From Anisus vortex (lineage: Eukaryota; Mollusca; Gastropoda; Planorbidae), in NCBI GenBank assembly GCA_949126835.1, contig OX421507.1, positions 10,320,121 to 10,384,120 of the forward strand: a stretch of 64,000 nt of DNA. Reading direction: 5' to 3'. Shown one piece after another: positions 1 to 11,589 of this stretch (positions are counted from its first letter, which is position 1; each line of letters begins with the position of its first letter). Both the position numbers and the translations under genes were made by a program. The notes under the pieces were generated by a model. The model was not told the origin of the DNA. It did no database searches and saw only the letters and a list, made by a program, of their open reading frames with translations.

Positions 1-80
1 AACCATTAGAAAAGTTTAATACCTTTGTCATTCTCATTCATTTGCTTAGTGCTGGCTTGACTGTTGACAAAATGAAATCG

Positions 81-110
81 GACGTAATGTGACGTAATGT
101 GACGTAATGT
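81..110. repeat. Three exact copies of a 10-bp unit (GACGTAATGT)
   Basis: Three perfect tandem copies. Each contains TGACGTAA-like sequence at the junctions, which resembles a CRE/ATF half-palindrome. No gene is visible nearby, so a regulatory role is unsupported. Confidence 0.8.
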
Positions 111-111
111 G

Positions 112-232
112 AGTAAAAGTAATCACTTCGGACACAATTGATCCATTGGGCTGGTTAGCATTCGCCAGTTTCCTGTGGCGCCTCGGCATACTAGGGGATT
201 GTGTGGCGAGCACTATGCCCGGCCGTCTTTTG
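112..232 (-). mobile_element. tRNA-derived SINE, 3'-half fragment
   Basis: It matches the 3' half of the SINE family seen full-length at 50529-50785: the GGACC..ATTG..CCA.. GGGCTGG block, CAGTTTC-TGTGGC, GGCATACTA-GGGATTGTGTGGC and the GCC..CTTT segment. The tRNA-like head is missing, so this is a fragment lying on the minus strand. Confidence 0.7.
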
Positions 233-349
233 CAAATAATGAACTAACTTGAGTACATTCTTCGGTGTAGTTCTGAGTTATTTCTTTTGACCTCTAAGTA
301 AGCTAGTTATCGTATTGCTTTGGATTGCTTATATTTGTAAATGTTATAC

Positions 350-623
350 CAAAGACTATAATAAGATGTACCGCTTGTTTAAATATTTCTGATATTTGAT
401 GACTCGAAGGACTTCTTTTCGGAATTCCCAATTCCCTTTTGTACCATGCACTTCCGTTTTATTTAATTTCTATGATTTTCTCAATGAGAAATTAAAATGT
501 AAACATTTAGGCAAACGTAGGATCGTAGAAATCATTTAAGACACTAATATTGGATGCGCAAGGAAAAAAGGAACATATAAGCTCTAAAAATAGATCAAAC
601 GGTCCATCTTATTATAGTCTTTG
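350..623. mobile_element. MITE family M, copy 1 (274 bp, 7-bp TSD)
   Basis: The ends are inverted repeats beginning CAAAGACTATAATAAGATG and ending in its complement, with a mismatch or two inside about 25 bp. The seven bases before (343-349) and after (624-630) are both GTTATAC, a perfect target duplication. The interior is noncoding and is shared with 60899-61194 (blocks GGAATTCCCAATTCCC and the AAATTAAAA/ATGAGAAA area). There is no transposase, so it is non-autonomous. A 7-bp TSD does not fit mariner (TA) or hAT (8 bp). P-, Dada- or Mutator-like families are possible. Confidence 0.8.
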
Positions 624-1551
624 GTTATACGATGTATTTCTATATAGTCTGGACTTTCCGATACATTGTTTTGTAAAAGAAGAATGTCCTTCTGTTGGTT
701 TAACGTCAATTCCTCTTTTTTTCTCTCGAACATCCAGGTCGTTTCTATAATTTATTGCTTCATTTTTTATTTTATTTTTGTGTTTTGTTTTTCGATTTTA
801 AGGGGCGGAGCTAAGAGATATCTCTCTCGTCCACCATTCTATTATCTTCTTTCAGGTCACAATACAAATAATTGGCACAAAATTTGTCATAAAAAATATG
901 TTCGTTGAAATAAAAAGTTGAAGTGTGAATTAGCGCTACTGCTTCATAATTATTTTACCAGTGACCGTATTATTGCTAATTCTTTTCTTATTGTTCCCTT
1001 AATTTTAATTGTTTTGATTATCTTTTGGATGGTTTAAATCGCCCTCCCCCCAACCATCTAGAATCTGACGCCATAATAACATACACATATGCACACACAC
1101 ATTTATAAGCTTTATACATGTGTGTGTTTTGTGTGTACGTGTATATCTGTGTGTGCGCACATGTTATACAAATAATTATACAGTGTGCTTTCGGTGAATT
1201 CCTTTAACAACGTGGTCTTCCTCTGTCACACTAATTAACTGGCAATCGATGTATTGGTGTTTCGTAATATATAATATATGTAGTGACAGATCCCCCCTCC
1301 GGTCCTCGCCCCCACCCCTATTCGTTACTCCACAGCTATGTAAAACCACAAACCATAAAATGATAGGCTACATTGTTGGCTTGTTTAAGCTATTGTGTAG
1401 TAGTTGTTGCTGAGGGATATAAGAGAGTTGTGCGAACAAATTGATTTTACGTTCATCTTTACTGCCAATACTTCCATCCGCTGTGTTGTAAGACTAGATA
1501 CAATGTCTTATAACTGGTAAGCATGATATATAGACGCGTACTTCATATTTG
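624..1551. other. AT-rich noncoding stretch
   Basis: No coding or RNA gene is visible. 1080-1170 is rich in GT/CA dinucleotides. Short open frames here have no recognisable domain. Confidence 0.6.
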
Positions 1552-1615
1552 CAGGGCCGGCTCTATCATTTCTGGCGCCCATGGGCTTGCCCAAAGAATC
1601 ATCAATGCCCCCTAT
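1552..1615. mobile_element. Possible DNA-transposon end (CAGGGCCGGCTCTA)
   Basis: The sequence starting CAGGGCCGGCTCTA, followed by GGCGCCCATGGGCTTGCCC, resembles the termini of hAT-type non-autonomous elements. No matching opposite end or TSD was found, so this is a tentative fragment. Confidence 0.3.
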
Positions 1616-2759
1616 GGTAATGAAAAAAATCAAGGCATTTGATACCCGAGTATCTTTGATTATTTGTGTTTATTTTTGTCCCCCTCTTTCGGTCTATCTC
1701 TTTATATATTTCTCTGTCTCCCTCTTTCTCTCCATCTCTAACCCTATTTCTCTTTCCCTTTCTTTCTCTTTATATTTCTGGTTTATATTTAAACAATTTA
1801 TATATTTATTATGTTAGCTTTACATCTATTGGACGATTCCGGGCAACTGTGTGGTTAGACGAAATGTTGAACCGGCATTGGTCATAATAAAATACGTCTA
1901 GCACTGGATTACGTTAAATCTAAGCTTAGGGCCGCTTTTATACCAAGTTTATCAAAGCAAAAAAAATAAAAAATTATTCACTTAAACCCTTCGATCAGTG
2001 ATAAAAGAAAATACTTTACCAAAACCAAAAGAAAAGCTAAACAAAGAATGGAACGAAAAAGAATTGTATTTGTAAATACTCTATAGTTGTATATGTGTCC
2101 CTGTGTGTTTATGTGTTTGTATGTGTGTGTGTGTGTGTGTGTGTTTAATTGTGTGTGTGTGAATTGTTTTAAAATCACAGGTTCGTAAAAAAAATGCCAG
2201 ATTAATCTCAGTGAGATTTTTTTTTCCTTAATCATGCATGATTAATGATCTTGATTGTCTTGCGATGTACGGTTCAACGCACATCTTTCAAATTGCTCAT
2301 CATGGATAACAAACAAAAAGAAAACAAACAAACACACAAACCAACAACAACAGACATGTGATGAAGTAATTCATTACTGTATTAAAACTTGAAACATGGG
2401 TCAAGGGGGCATATATATCGCATGTAGACTTTGCCACATGTTTAAACGGTTGTTGAAAACCTGGAAGTGTTTTAAGTTTGTATTCGAATCAACTCATTGC
2501 TCAATGTTTAGTACAACAAGAACGTGTGATATTTTTTTTTCTATTGCTTTTATACAAAGTGTGGCGGCTTTTTGGAATATGATCATCCCAGACACCTGCT
2601 CACGGGTGTGAAATTTTAATTGGCGTAGTAAAAAGGGTGCCGCTATAAAGGAAATGGTACTATTTCACCCCTCCAGTGTCAGAGTGAGTTCTATATATAA
2701 ACCACTTTTTTGCTTAAGGACATACTTGCAGTACAAAATAGTGTGTGTGGGGGGGGGGG
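1616..2759. other. Noncoding, pyrimidine-rich and GT microsatellite
   Basis: 1680-1800 is a TCTCTTTC-rich tract, and 2119-2162 is a (GT)n run interrupted by TTAATT. No gene is seen. Open frames across these tracts are low-complexity. Confidence 0.6.
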
Positions 2760-4528
2760 CAGTGGCGTAGCCAGGTTTTGACGCTGGGGGGAGCGAAATT
2801 TTAGGAAAAAGGCCCCAATAGAGTAACTAAGAATTCGTACGTATCAAGTGTTATAAGGAAACCCTGTGCCTCAGGATACACACACTGTATAATAGTGCAG
2901 TTTTTATTTAACCATTCACGATTCTTTTTCTGACAGCTAATATATCTAATGATGGGAATTTCTGCAAAATCGATTGCATCTACTGCTCATTTTCGGGATA
3001 AACATCTAGTATCGAAAAGTATTTATAGAATCAACGCGAATGCTCTATAGCAGGGGTCGGCAACCTAAGGTACGCGTGCCAGACTTGCCACGCAGAACGA
3101 TTTTCAGTGGCACGCGAAAGACCGCCAAGAATATTGTTTAATGCAAGTGAAAACAACGTTTATCAGCATTATTAGTGGGTGCTGCATGGCAAACTATATG
3201 GGAATCACACTGGACGTCGACTGTTTTAGTTCAGGAATCTTTGTATGCAAAGTTCCCATCATTGGACTAGCGATCTGAGATTGACTCTATTGTTAAGATA
3301 GTTAATTGAATAGTTTCTCAAGTCTCTTCTAGAAGAAAGTCATACGAAGTATAGGTAAAGTCTTGGATAGATTTTTTTCTTGTCTGGAAGCAATTAAGAT
3401 GTATTTTAATGGAAAAAAATTCCGTTATTGAATGAGGAGAACTGACTTTTGAAGCGAATGTTTCTGTATGACTTGGCGACACATTTTAGTGAGTTAAATT
3501 TTCATTTACAAGACTGGGTCCAAAAGCAATTGAAGTGTGGGGCAACTGGAATGGATTTGCATTGAAACTGGACATATCTTTCCGTAAAATCAATTTCAAA
3601 ACATTTAACTCTTTCCCTAATTTAAGGCAAATTAAGATAGGTGAGCATTTTCAGAAGTACACTAAAAGTGTACTGTACACTAGTTATATTAAAACAATTA
3701 ACTCGTTTGGTATCGCTAGCATCAACTTTGGAGAATTTACTTGAAGGGAGATAATTAAACCCGTTTTCTTTAAATTAATATTTCTAATGTGTTTCTTTTT
3801 TGTTCCCTTTTAAAAAAAATAATGGCTTACAATTTATAACTCTACAATGATTAAATTACACAAGATAGTTGAAAATTATATAAATATTTTATGACTAAAG
3901 AATGTACATGTACATTTTTAAACATTAAAATATCTACTCAGTTTGTATGATTATTTCGTATCTCTTCTTCAAAATTGCAATGAATGCAAAATTATACATA
4001 TTGCAGTGAAAATATTATGTTAGTGTAAATCTCAGTTATTCTGAGATCAAACATTAAAGACTTATTAACGTTGTAAATTAAACTTGAATCATTTCATGAC
4101 AACTGAATTCAAATGTTGATAACTATTAATGTGCAATTTGAGTAATGAAATTGTGTAATATCTAAGTTTTTTTTTAAAAGCTGATAATAACAAACAGGTC
4201 AATTTTTTTAATAAATATAAAACGCTTTAATGATTTTCTTTATTACGCTCTTTTTCTTTTGGTCTTGGTCTTGCTACGGCACTAAATAAATTGTCTTATA
4301 AAAAATAATATAGTTGATCAGTTTGACTTTCAAGCTGTTGGCACGCTGAATGATTCAAAATGATTGTAATAAATTAAATTGTTGTAATGCAATTTAAAGA
4401 AAATTACAAACAGCATAAATTCTGCTTCCTGACTTGTTAAAATTATTGATTAAATAATTTTTTTCCCCGAAAAGGCCCTTTTTTTTAAAATGATCGTAGG
4501 GGGAGCGGTCCCCCTGGCTACGCTACTG
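2760..4528. mobile_element. hAT-like element with CAGTGGCGTAGCCAGG end, disrupted
   Basis: The left end is CAGTGGCGTAGCCAGG at 2760. The right end, CCCTGGCTACGCTACTG finishing at 4528, is its near-complement. Subterminal similarity continues (GGGGGAGCG.. and AAAAGGCCC on both sides). The flanks are G-rich (GGGGGGGG and GGGGGTGG), so the TSD is low-complexity and only suggestive. Internally it is interrupted by a Buster-type hAT copy at 3051. No intact transposase is present. Confidence 0.65.
3051..4357 (+). mobile_element. Buster-type hAT copy A, 3' end missing
   Basis: The left terminus is CAGGGGTCGGCAACCTAAGG, preceded by CTCTATAG, which fits the nnnTAnnn target pattern of the other copies. 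At 3492-3520 the phrase SELNFHLQ is readable, a conserved stretch of Buster/ZBED-type hAT transposases. The following frame includes KINFKTFNSFPNL. Around 4333 the right subterminal GCTGTTGGCACGCTGAATGATT is present, but the terminal GGTTGCCGACCCCTG is absent. The copy is therefore truncated, and is nested in the element at 2760-4528. Confidence 0.75.
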
Positions 4529-5011
4529 GGGGGTGGGGGGTTTGTAAGGCATGTACCTGCTTGCTCTGTCATTGCATTAAAAATAAAAGGAATTATTATT
4601 TAAGAAACCGAAAGTTAACAAAACAGAAAGAAAGTAAAAAGAGTTATCGTTCATTTGAGTCTACAAAAAAGTCGAATTAATAGGTAGTAGCAACGAAATA
4701 AGCTATGAAAACCGAATCGACGATATATCGTGTGTTGGCACGGAAAGAGTTACAGCCAGACAAAAGTTCTGGGCTTATCTGTGGAAAGGGCACTTTTGCA
4801 AGATGTTCCATGTTCCACGTGGGCCATTGCCTTGTATGGCTTAGTCAAATTCCGTGCTGGGTGGTCTAATAGCAGAACAGATGTTGTACGTACAAACGAC
4901 AACAGAGCACACTTTCCCTGTCTCAAACCACGTTGTTCTAGTAGAAATGGGTTAAGACTGGTATGACGATATCGAATATTATCGACTCAGTTTCACGGCA
5001 AACATGTCAAC

Positions 5012-5123
5012 ACTGTCACTCGGACGCTGTTCAAACCTGTCACTCGTACGCTGTTCAAACCTGTCACTCGTACGCTGTTCAAACCTGTCACTCGGACGCT
5101 GTTCAAACTTGTCACTCAGACAC
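5012..5123. repeat. 24-bp minisatellite, about 4.7 copies
   Basis: The unit is close to CCTGTCACTCGTACGCTGTT followed by CAAA, with CGG/CGT variation. Three full copies are near-identical and the outer ones diverge. The open frames across it are repeat artefacts. Confidence 0.9.
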
Positions 5124-5387
5124 AATATACACGTTTGTTTTCATTGGGGGACTGCTGTGATTGCAGGCAAAAACAACATCACAAAAAACGGGAGAACATT
5201 TCTTAGCAATGTGCAACAAATTAAATGATTCGATTTATTTATCTATCGATATAAAAGTGTAGCAGAAAATAAGCATGTCTTGTCAAGAATGTATCGAGTG
5301 AGGCACAGAGTTTAAGTTACACGTCTGGCATTTGGCCATGAATAACTCTTAGATCTACTAATCAGAAGAAAAAAAATGGTATTGATC

Positions 5388-5600
5388 TGCTGTAGGCAAC
5401 CTACGGCGTGCGTGTCAAACATGGCACGCAAAACTATTATCAATTGCACGCGGAAGATCCCCCCCCCCCATCCCCACGCGCCAAATGCAATTCAAGTTAC
5501 TTCTAAAAGAAAAGAACAAGATGATTTTTGTGCACTGTTGGCACGCTAAATTAATTAAAAATCCTACTTCGCTACACTGTTATCAAAAGGTTGCGGAGAG
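5388..5600 (+). mobile_element. Diverged Buster-type hAT MITE
   Basis: It starts with TGTAGGCAACCTACGGCGTGCG and carries GGCACGCAAAAC. It ends with TGTTGGCACGCTAAAT, CTACACTGTTA and CAAAAGGTTGC. The order matches the short copies at 24608 and 32559, on the opposite strand to them. The terminal CAGGGGTC bases have decayed and no TSD is recognisable. A C-run at 5461-5469 is internal. Confidence 0.6.
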
Positions 5601-5922
5601 CTACTATAGATGATAGTTTGGCATGGGAAAAATTAGTAGGAAAATATGTCAGCTGTAAATAGAACAATAAAACAGGGTGACTTAACGACTACGAGCTGGT
5701 TAATTCATATTAAACATTTGTATCCATAACTCTAGCTCAACTGATTTATTTTAAGCCTTTTTACTATCAATTACTTACATTATCCGAACTCAATATATTC
5801 TATGGACTCAGCTTTTCCTTAAACTATCTAACTAATTATCCTTATAGAAAAAATAATAACTTAATACAGGTTGTAGTCAATGTCCGCAAACATCTATTAG
5901 AGAAGAATTATTCCAAGTTAAA

Positions 5923-6262
5923 TTGTATTGTTCTTTGTTTGTTTTTAACGCTTTACGAGTGTAAATATGTGTTAAGCGTTTGTCTTTGTAATCGTGTGTG
6001 TGTTTAATGTTGGTGTGTGTGTTTATCTGTATGTATTTATGTGTGTACTTGTGTTTATATCGTAATATTTTATATCATAAGTTGTATTTCATAAGACTGT
6101 ATTTCATTTGCTTTATTCGGTAAGATTCCAAGTTATATTATACTTTGTATGTTTTTAACGCTTCACGTGTGTAAATATGTGTTAAGTGTTTGTCTTTGTT
6201 ATTTTGTGTGTGTTTAATGTTTGTGTGTGTGTTTTTCTTTATGTATTTGTGTGTGTAGTACT
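5923..6262. repeat. Imperfect tandem duplication, about 208-bp period
   Basis: The block GTTTTTAACGCTTTACGAGT..GTGTAAATATGTGTTAAG..TTTGTCTTTG..GTGTGTTTAATG at about 5941 recurs at about 6149 with few changes. Both copies are preceded by a TTCCAAGTTA-like segment. Both end in GT-rich DNA. Confidence 0.75.
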
Positions 6263-6378
6263 TGTGTCTGCATTTATGAGTTTGTGTGTATGTGATTTAT
6301 ATCGATGAACTTATATGGGGCTTGTCTGATTGCAGGCAATTATGTTTATTTCTGTCTTTAGATTTAATTGATGTTAAA

Positions 6379-6430
6379 CTGATGATCTTCCAGCCGAGTA
6401 AGGCTAGAGGAGAGACGAAACGTTACGTTC
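6379..6430 (+). ncRNA. Hammerhead-ribozyme-like motif (degenerate)
   Basis: CTGATGA at 6379-6385 is followed by a hairpin segment. AGCC pairs with GGCT around a GAGTAA loop, and TCTTCC pairs imperfectly with GGAGAGA. Then come CGAAAC (GAAA at 6417-6420) and CG-TTA-CG-TT, a minimal stem III. This is the order of a type I hammerhead core, as found in Penelope-like element repeats. Against function, the base after CTGATGA is T rather than the usual G, and I could not draw a convincing stem I. It is probably a decayed copy. Confidence 0.4.
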
Positions 6431-6583
6431 TAATTTGCTACGTCATTGATTTGTAGAAAGTTCTAGTTTTGTTTTTTGCAATGGAGAATTTAGTTTTGCA
6501 ATGGAGAATTTAGACTGTTGCTGGTGAAGTCTAAAGGTGAAGAATCAAAATGAAAAAGCTTCAAGGCAATGTCCTACGCAGGT

Positions 6584-7022
6584 GGATTTGTTGATGTGTG
6601 GGATGGATTGAGAGATTTGTTGATGTGTGGGATGGATTGAGAGATTTGTTGATGTGTGGGATGGATTGAGAGATTTGTTGATGTGTGGGATGGATTGAGA
6701 GATTTGTTGATGTGTGGGATGGATTGAGAGATTTGTTGATGTGTGGGATGGATTGAGAGATTTGTTGATGTGTAGGATGGATTGAGAGATTTGTTGATGT
6801 GTGGGATGGATTGAGAGATTTGTTGATGTGTGGGATGGATTGAGAGATTTGTTGATGTGTGGGATGGATTGAGAGATTTGTTGATGTGTGGGATGGATTG
6901 AGAGATTTGTTGATGTGTGGGATGGATTGAGAGATTTGTTGATGTGTGGGATGGATTGAGAGATTTGTTGATGTGTGGGATGGATTGAGAGATTTGTTGA
7001 TGTGTGGGATGGATTGAGAGAT
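6584..7022. repeat. 29-bp satellite array, about 15 copies
   Basis: The unit begins GATTTGTTGATGTGTGGGAT and is 29 bp long. Copies are almost identical (one has TGTAGG), which indicates recent expansion. Because 29 is not divisible by three and the unit lacks stops on the minus strand, three long overlapping minus-strand frames run through it. None is a gene. Confidence 0.97.
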
Positions 7023-7139
7023 GGGTTTGATAGAGCGGATAGAATGGAGTCGAGAACAGACGTAAATGCATACAAACACAGTCAAACAGATAATATCAAA
7101 TATAGATAGGCAGTCACATATAGACATGTGGGGGTGATA

Positions 7140-7516
<377 letters not shown>

Positions 7517-7726
7517 GTTGAATATCTCCTATTATAAAAAAAGACATTTAGTTCAAATTAATGAATTAATGGTTTGTTCTTCAACTGACGAATGGTCTTA
7601 ACAATCTCCCTTATTGTTTTATTTCATTATTCTATTTGGTAAAATGGTAATGGTTTATTCTTATTTGGTAATAATTTTATAAGTAAGATTGAATTTTATA
7701 TCGTAAGTTGTATTTCATAAGACTTT

Positions 7727-8262
7727 ATTTCATTCTCTTTTATTTCATTCTCTTTTATTTCATTCTCTTTATTTCATTCTCTTTTATTTCATTCTCTTTT
7801 ATTTCATTCTCTTTTATTTCATTCTCTTTTATTTCATTCTCTTTATTTCATTCTCTTTTATTTCATTCTCTTTTATTTCATTCTCTTTTATTTCATTCTC
7901 TTTTATTTCATTCTCTTTTATTTCATTCTCTTTTATTTCATTCTCTTTATTTCATTCTCTTTTATTTCATTCTCTTTTATTTCATTCTCTTTTATTTCAT
8001 TCTCTTTTATTTCATTCTCTTTTATTTCATTCTCTTTTATTTCATTCTCTTTTATTTCATTCTCTTTTATTTCATTCTCTTTATTTCATTCTCTTTTATT
8101 TCATTCTCTTTTATTTCATTCTCTTTTATTTCATTCTCTTTTATTTCATTCTCTTTTATTTCATTCTCTTTTATTTCATTCTCTTTTATTTCATTCTCTT
8201 TTATTTCATTCTCTTTTATTTCATTCTCTTTTATTTCATTCTCTTTTATTTCATTCTCCTTT
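7727..8262. repeat. 15-bp satellite (TTTTATTTCATTCTC)n
   Basis: There are about 36 near-identical units. A few 14-bp units (one T short) shift the frame, so the apparent 187-aa Phe/Ser/Ile-rich plus-strand frame is a repeat artefact. The last units carry minor changes (CTCC). Flanks show a related ATTTCATAAGACT sequence. Confidence 0.97.
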
Positions 8263-8760
8263 ATTTTGTAAGTATTTATTGAAAGAGTTGATCCGACCAG
8301 TTTTATTTGGTAAAATTTTACTGTAAGATTTTATTACGTACGTTTTTATTTGGTAAGATTGAAATGAAATATTTTATTAGGCCTACATAGATTTTAGTTG
8401 GTAAAAATGTGTATTTGTGTATATCTTGTTTGATAACTTTTTATTGCTTACGATATTATTTGATGAGTTTTCTTCCTTATGGTAATATTTAGTAAAAGGT
8501 TTCATTTGTTAGGGTTTCTCATCTGTATATTCTTTGTAAGATAATTGTTAGACATATTTTCCCATCGTTCATGTGTTTGTTATAGTATAACTATAATAAC
8601 TGTCACCCGATATATTTGGTATAGCCAAATCATTTTAGAAAGAAACAACTATTTTTTTATTTTTTTTTTTTTTTGGGGGGGGGGGGTTCTTTTTTTATCT
8701 TCTCACCCTTTATCTGTCTGCCTCCTCTCTTAATTCCCACGGTGAGCATTATTTCCATCT

Positions 8761-8805
<45 letters not shown>

Positions 8806-9378
8806 CCTCAATCTTTCTTAAGTCGTTTCTCACGTTCCATTGATCCAATAATTCATCCGTTTTATCCACTCTCATTAATCAAGCTCGTTTAAAAAGTATC
8901 CTATTTATAAACCTTTATATCTAATTTCTTTACTGGACTGTATTTTTTTTTGTCAAGACTTTGTTTTCATCCGCCATTGTTTTACCCTTTTCGGCCTGTG
9001 TGAATACACCGCAAAGAATGGCCGACTATGCCGTCCAATCAAATTATTATTAAGCGACTAAGGCGCTAGAATAGCTCAAAGCTCATTGGTCACGTCAGGT
9101 TCACGAGGCATACCTTTTCCAATTGTGGCGTTTAGTGAAGAATGCCTTTGAATAATCAGAAATAGATTTATCATCAGACAGAAACCAATCTCCACACAAG
9201 TGGTTCAAATTATCATTTGATGTAATTTTCAATAGTATAAGAATATTACGCGTAAAAGCGTACTGTAGGATAATTCGGTTTTAATTAATTAAAGAAACTG
9301 AATATATAGTGGATGTGTGTTTCTCTGTATGTGTCTATTCCTGTCTGTGGGTGATTATTTTATCGCAACATTAAAATA
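8263..9378. other. AT-rich noncoding with homopolymers and (CT)n
   Basis: 8260-8500 holds loosely repeated TATTTGGTAAGATT phrases. 8655-8686 is a T-run then a G-run. 8764-8802 is a (CT)n microsatellite. No gene or RNA is recognised. Confidence 0.65.
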
Positions 9379-9690
9379 TATAAATCATACCTATTTACCT
9401 ATATATAATCATGCCTATTTACCTATATATAATTATACCTAATTATCATATATAATCATAACTATTTACCTAGATATAGTCATGCCTAATTAACTAAATA
9501 TAATCATGCCTAATTATCATATATAATCATAGCTATTTACCTATCTATAAACATACCTAACTATGATATATAATCATAGCTGTTTACCTATATATAATCA
9601 TACCTAATTAACATATATAAACATACTTATATGCTTATAAATAATCATTACATATTTACTCATCTATAATCATGCCTATTTACCTTTAAG
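9379..9690. repeat. Degenerate minisatellite, about 24-bp unit
   Basis: Variants of CATGCCTATTTACCTATATA with TAAT recur about a dozen times, with substitutions and small indels. This is older than the near-perfect arrays upstream. Confidence 0.8.
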
Positions 9691-9938
9691 ATAACTTCAG
9701 CATATGTACATACTATTTTTTTGTTGTAAAATGTAAGCAAATATTTAAAGCCAAGTAAAAGGTTCGATTTAAATTATCGTCCTGGTTTTCAAGCAAAGAT
9801 AAAGCGGAATCAATTATTGGTTTATTAGAGTGTCCGAATATAAAACAGTTAAACATCATTTCTTTAGTTGTTCACATTTCTTTTTTCAGCCCTACAGTCC
9901 GTATGTTTGTTTTTAAATTATCACAAACACTTGTTTAA

Positions 9939-10011
9939 CCCTTCCCGTAGCGACCTTCTTCTATCTATGCTGCCTTCAGTTCCGCTATATAGGCGCCCGG
10001 GACTGTAAGGG
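9939..10011. mobile_element. 73-bp TTAA-flanked micro-MITE, copy 1
   Basis: It begins CCCTTCCCGTAGCGACC and ends GGGACTGTAAGGG, with roughly 10-bp imperfect inverted ends (CCCTT..AAGGG). TTAA flanks both sides (9935-9938 and 10012-10015). TTAA targets and CCCT-type ends are piggyBac-like, though such a short element could belong to another TTAA-targeting family. Identical-length copies lie at 10098 and 59032. Confidence 0.75.
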
Positions 10012-10097
10012 TTAATAAATGGCTATGGGACAAAAAAAATTTGTCGTTTTTAAAACATAATTGTAAAAATAAAAAGTATATTGATGCCACGTTTTAA

Positions 10098-10170
10098 CCC
10101 TTCCCGTACCGACCTACTTCTATCTATGCTGCCTTCAGTTCCGCTATATACGCGCCCGGGACTGTAAGGG
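10098..10170. mobile_element. 73-bp TTAA-flanked micro-MITE, copy 2
   Basis: It has the same length and orientation as the copy at 9939, with only a few substitutions. TTAA is at 10094-10097 and 10171-10174. The two copies are 86 bp apart, yet their flanks differ, which favours two insertions over a tandem duplication. Confidence 0.75.
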
Positions 10171-10174
10171 TTAA

Positions 10175-11289
10175 TATTTCAACTATGACCTAGTCTAATA
10201 AGTATTGCTGGTTTTCTTTAAAATGTATAATAATATGTATTAATACATTTTATCATTTTTGCACAAAAGTGTTAAAGAGTATAAGAGGGCCTCACTACTA
10301 CTTTCTAGTTCCGGCCCCGGTAATATAACTCTGGGTGTGTGCAGCCGTGAGTCGAGATGAAATTATTCCTGACACAGCATATTGCGACGCCACGGTCGGG
10401 CGCGTTTGTCGAGTCCCCACAACTTCCCAGAAGTGGATTGTTTTTTTCTTTATCAAGCTAACACTTCGCCCTGTGTATATTAGTGTGTGTGCGTGTCTGT
10501 GTGTGTCTGTGTGTGCCTTTGTTGTTTGGTGTTCCAGTCCACGAGATCACGTTGTCACGGTACATTAATCATTGAGAGGTGTGCTGATCACGCCCTGCAT
10601 TATTAATGCTACAAAGTCCATGAAGATTAAAAGCGCTTGTTGATTGGACATTTCATATTCATGTACGTCACTTCCGCCATCAAAAGCAATGCCGTACCAT
10701 ACTTGAAATATTAGCAATTCATGCAACTCCACTCCCCCTCTCCGCAAACTTTCAGTTTATTTTTTTTACTCACTTTGCATGCATTAAAGATATATAGTGA
10801 TGTTATCGCAAAGGTTTTCGTAACCACGACATACGAGGGGATTGTATTTACAAAACAATACCCAGGAGACTTTATTTATTTTATACATTAAGAGTCTGGC
10901 AATCCCATCAGAAATAAGTACATTCACGATCGCGCCCCGTTAATGTTCCTGTAAAATATACCAGCCCCCTTAAAAGGATTAGAAACCACAGACCCTCGAA
11001 ATGATAACCCAACGCTCTTTCGATCGACGTTTATAACCGATTTAATGCAATACACGCTTATTTATTTAATTACAGTGTATGAATGTTGGATAAACTCACC
11101 AACGGAATGTTGGACTTCGTAGTTTTACGGCGCCAACTTTCGTCTCCTGTATACAGTATTGGACACGAGGGAACAGTCTAAGTATGATGCAGCACGCGAC
11201 GTGAGCATTTGGGCGAGTTCATTTCAATGATATAAACATTACTCTTTTATTGGCTTCAGTGTGAGAAAATAAAATGACGTTATAGAAAT
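10175..11289. other. Unassigned intergenic DNA
   Basis: 10480-10525 is GT-rich. No coding exon, RNA or element ends were recognised. Confidence 0.55.
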
Positions 11290-11463
11290 AAAAAGTAAGA
11301 TATCCCGTAGGACCAAATTGAGCCATGGGGCTGGAGAAGCAAAGCATTCAACAATTTCTGTGGCCAAGGCGTACTAGAGCATTGTGCGGCCAGCAAAATG
11401 CCCAGCCGACTTTACTTTACCTTAACTAATTTCACGTACTCGGTAGAGTCGGGTAGACTAAAG
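11290..11463 (-). mobile_element. tRNA-derived SINE, 3' portion (split by hAT B)
   Basis: It matches the SINE body at 50529-50785 in the same orientation: GGACCAAATTGAGCCA, GGCTGGAGAAGCA, CAATTTCTGTGGCC, GGCGTACTAG, ATTGTGCGGCCAGC, then CTTTACTTTACC. It stops at GTCGGGTAGACTAAAG, where the hAT element at 11464 begins. The remainder resumes at 13656. Confidence 0.85.
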
Positions 11464-11589
11464 CAGGGGTCGGAAACCTAAGGCACGCGTGTAAAACTTG
11501 ACACGCAGTGCGATTTTCAATGGCACGCGACAGACCTCCAAGAATTGTCTTTTTATTAATGAAAAAAATGACATTTTCCGGTTCTGAAT

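Noticed and set aside
7708..8271. 187-codon Phe/Ser/Ile-rich plus-strand frame
   Set aside because: Translation of a 15-bp (TTTTATTTCATTCTC)n satellite. Frame changes follow unit-length changes, with no protein signature.
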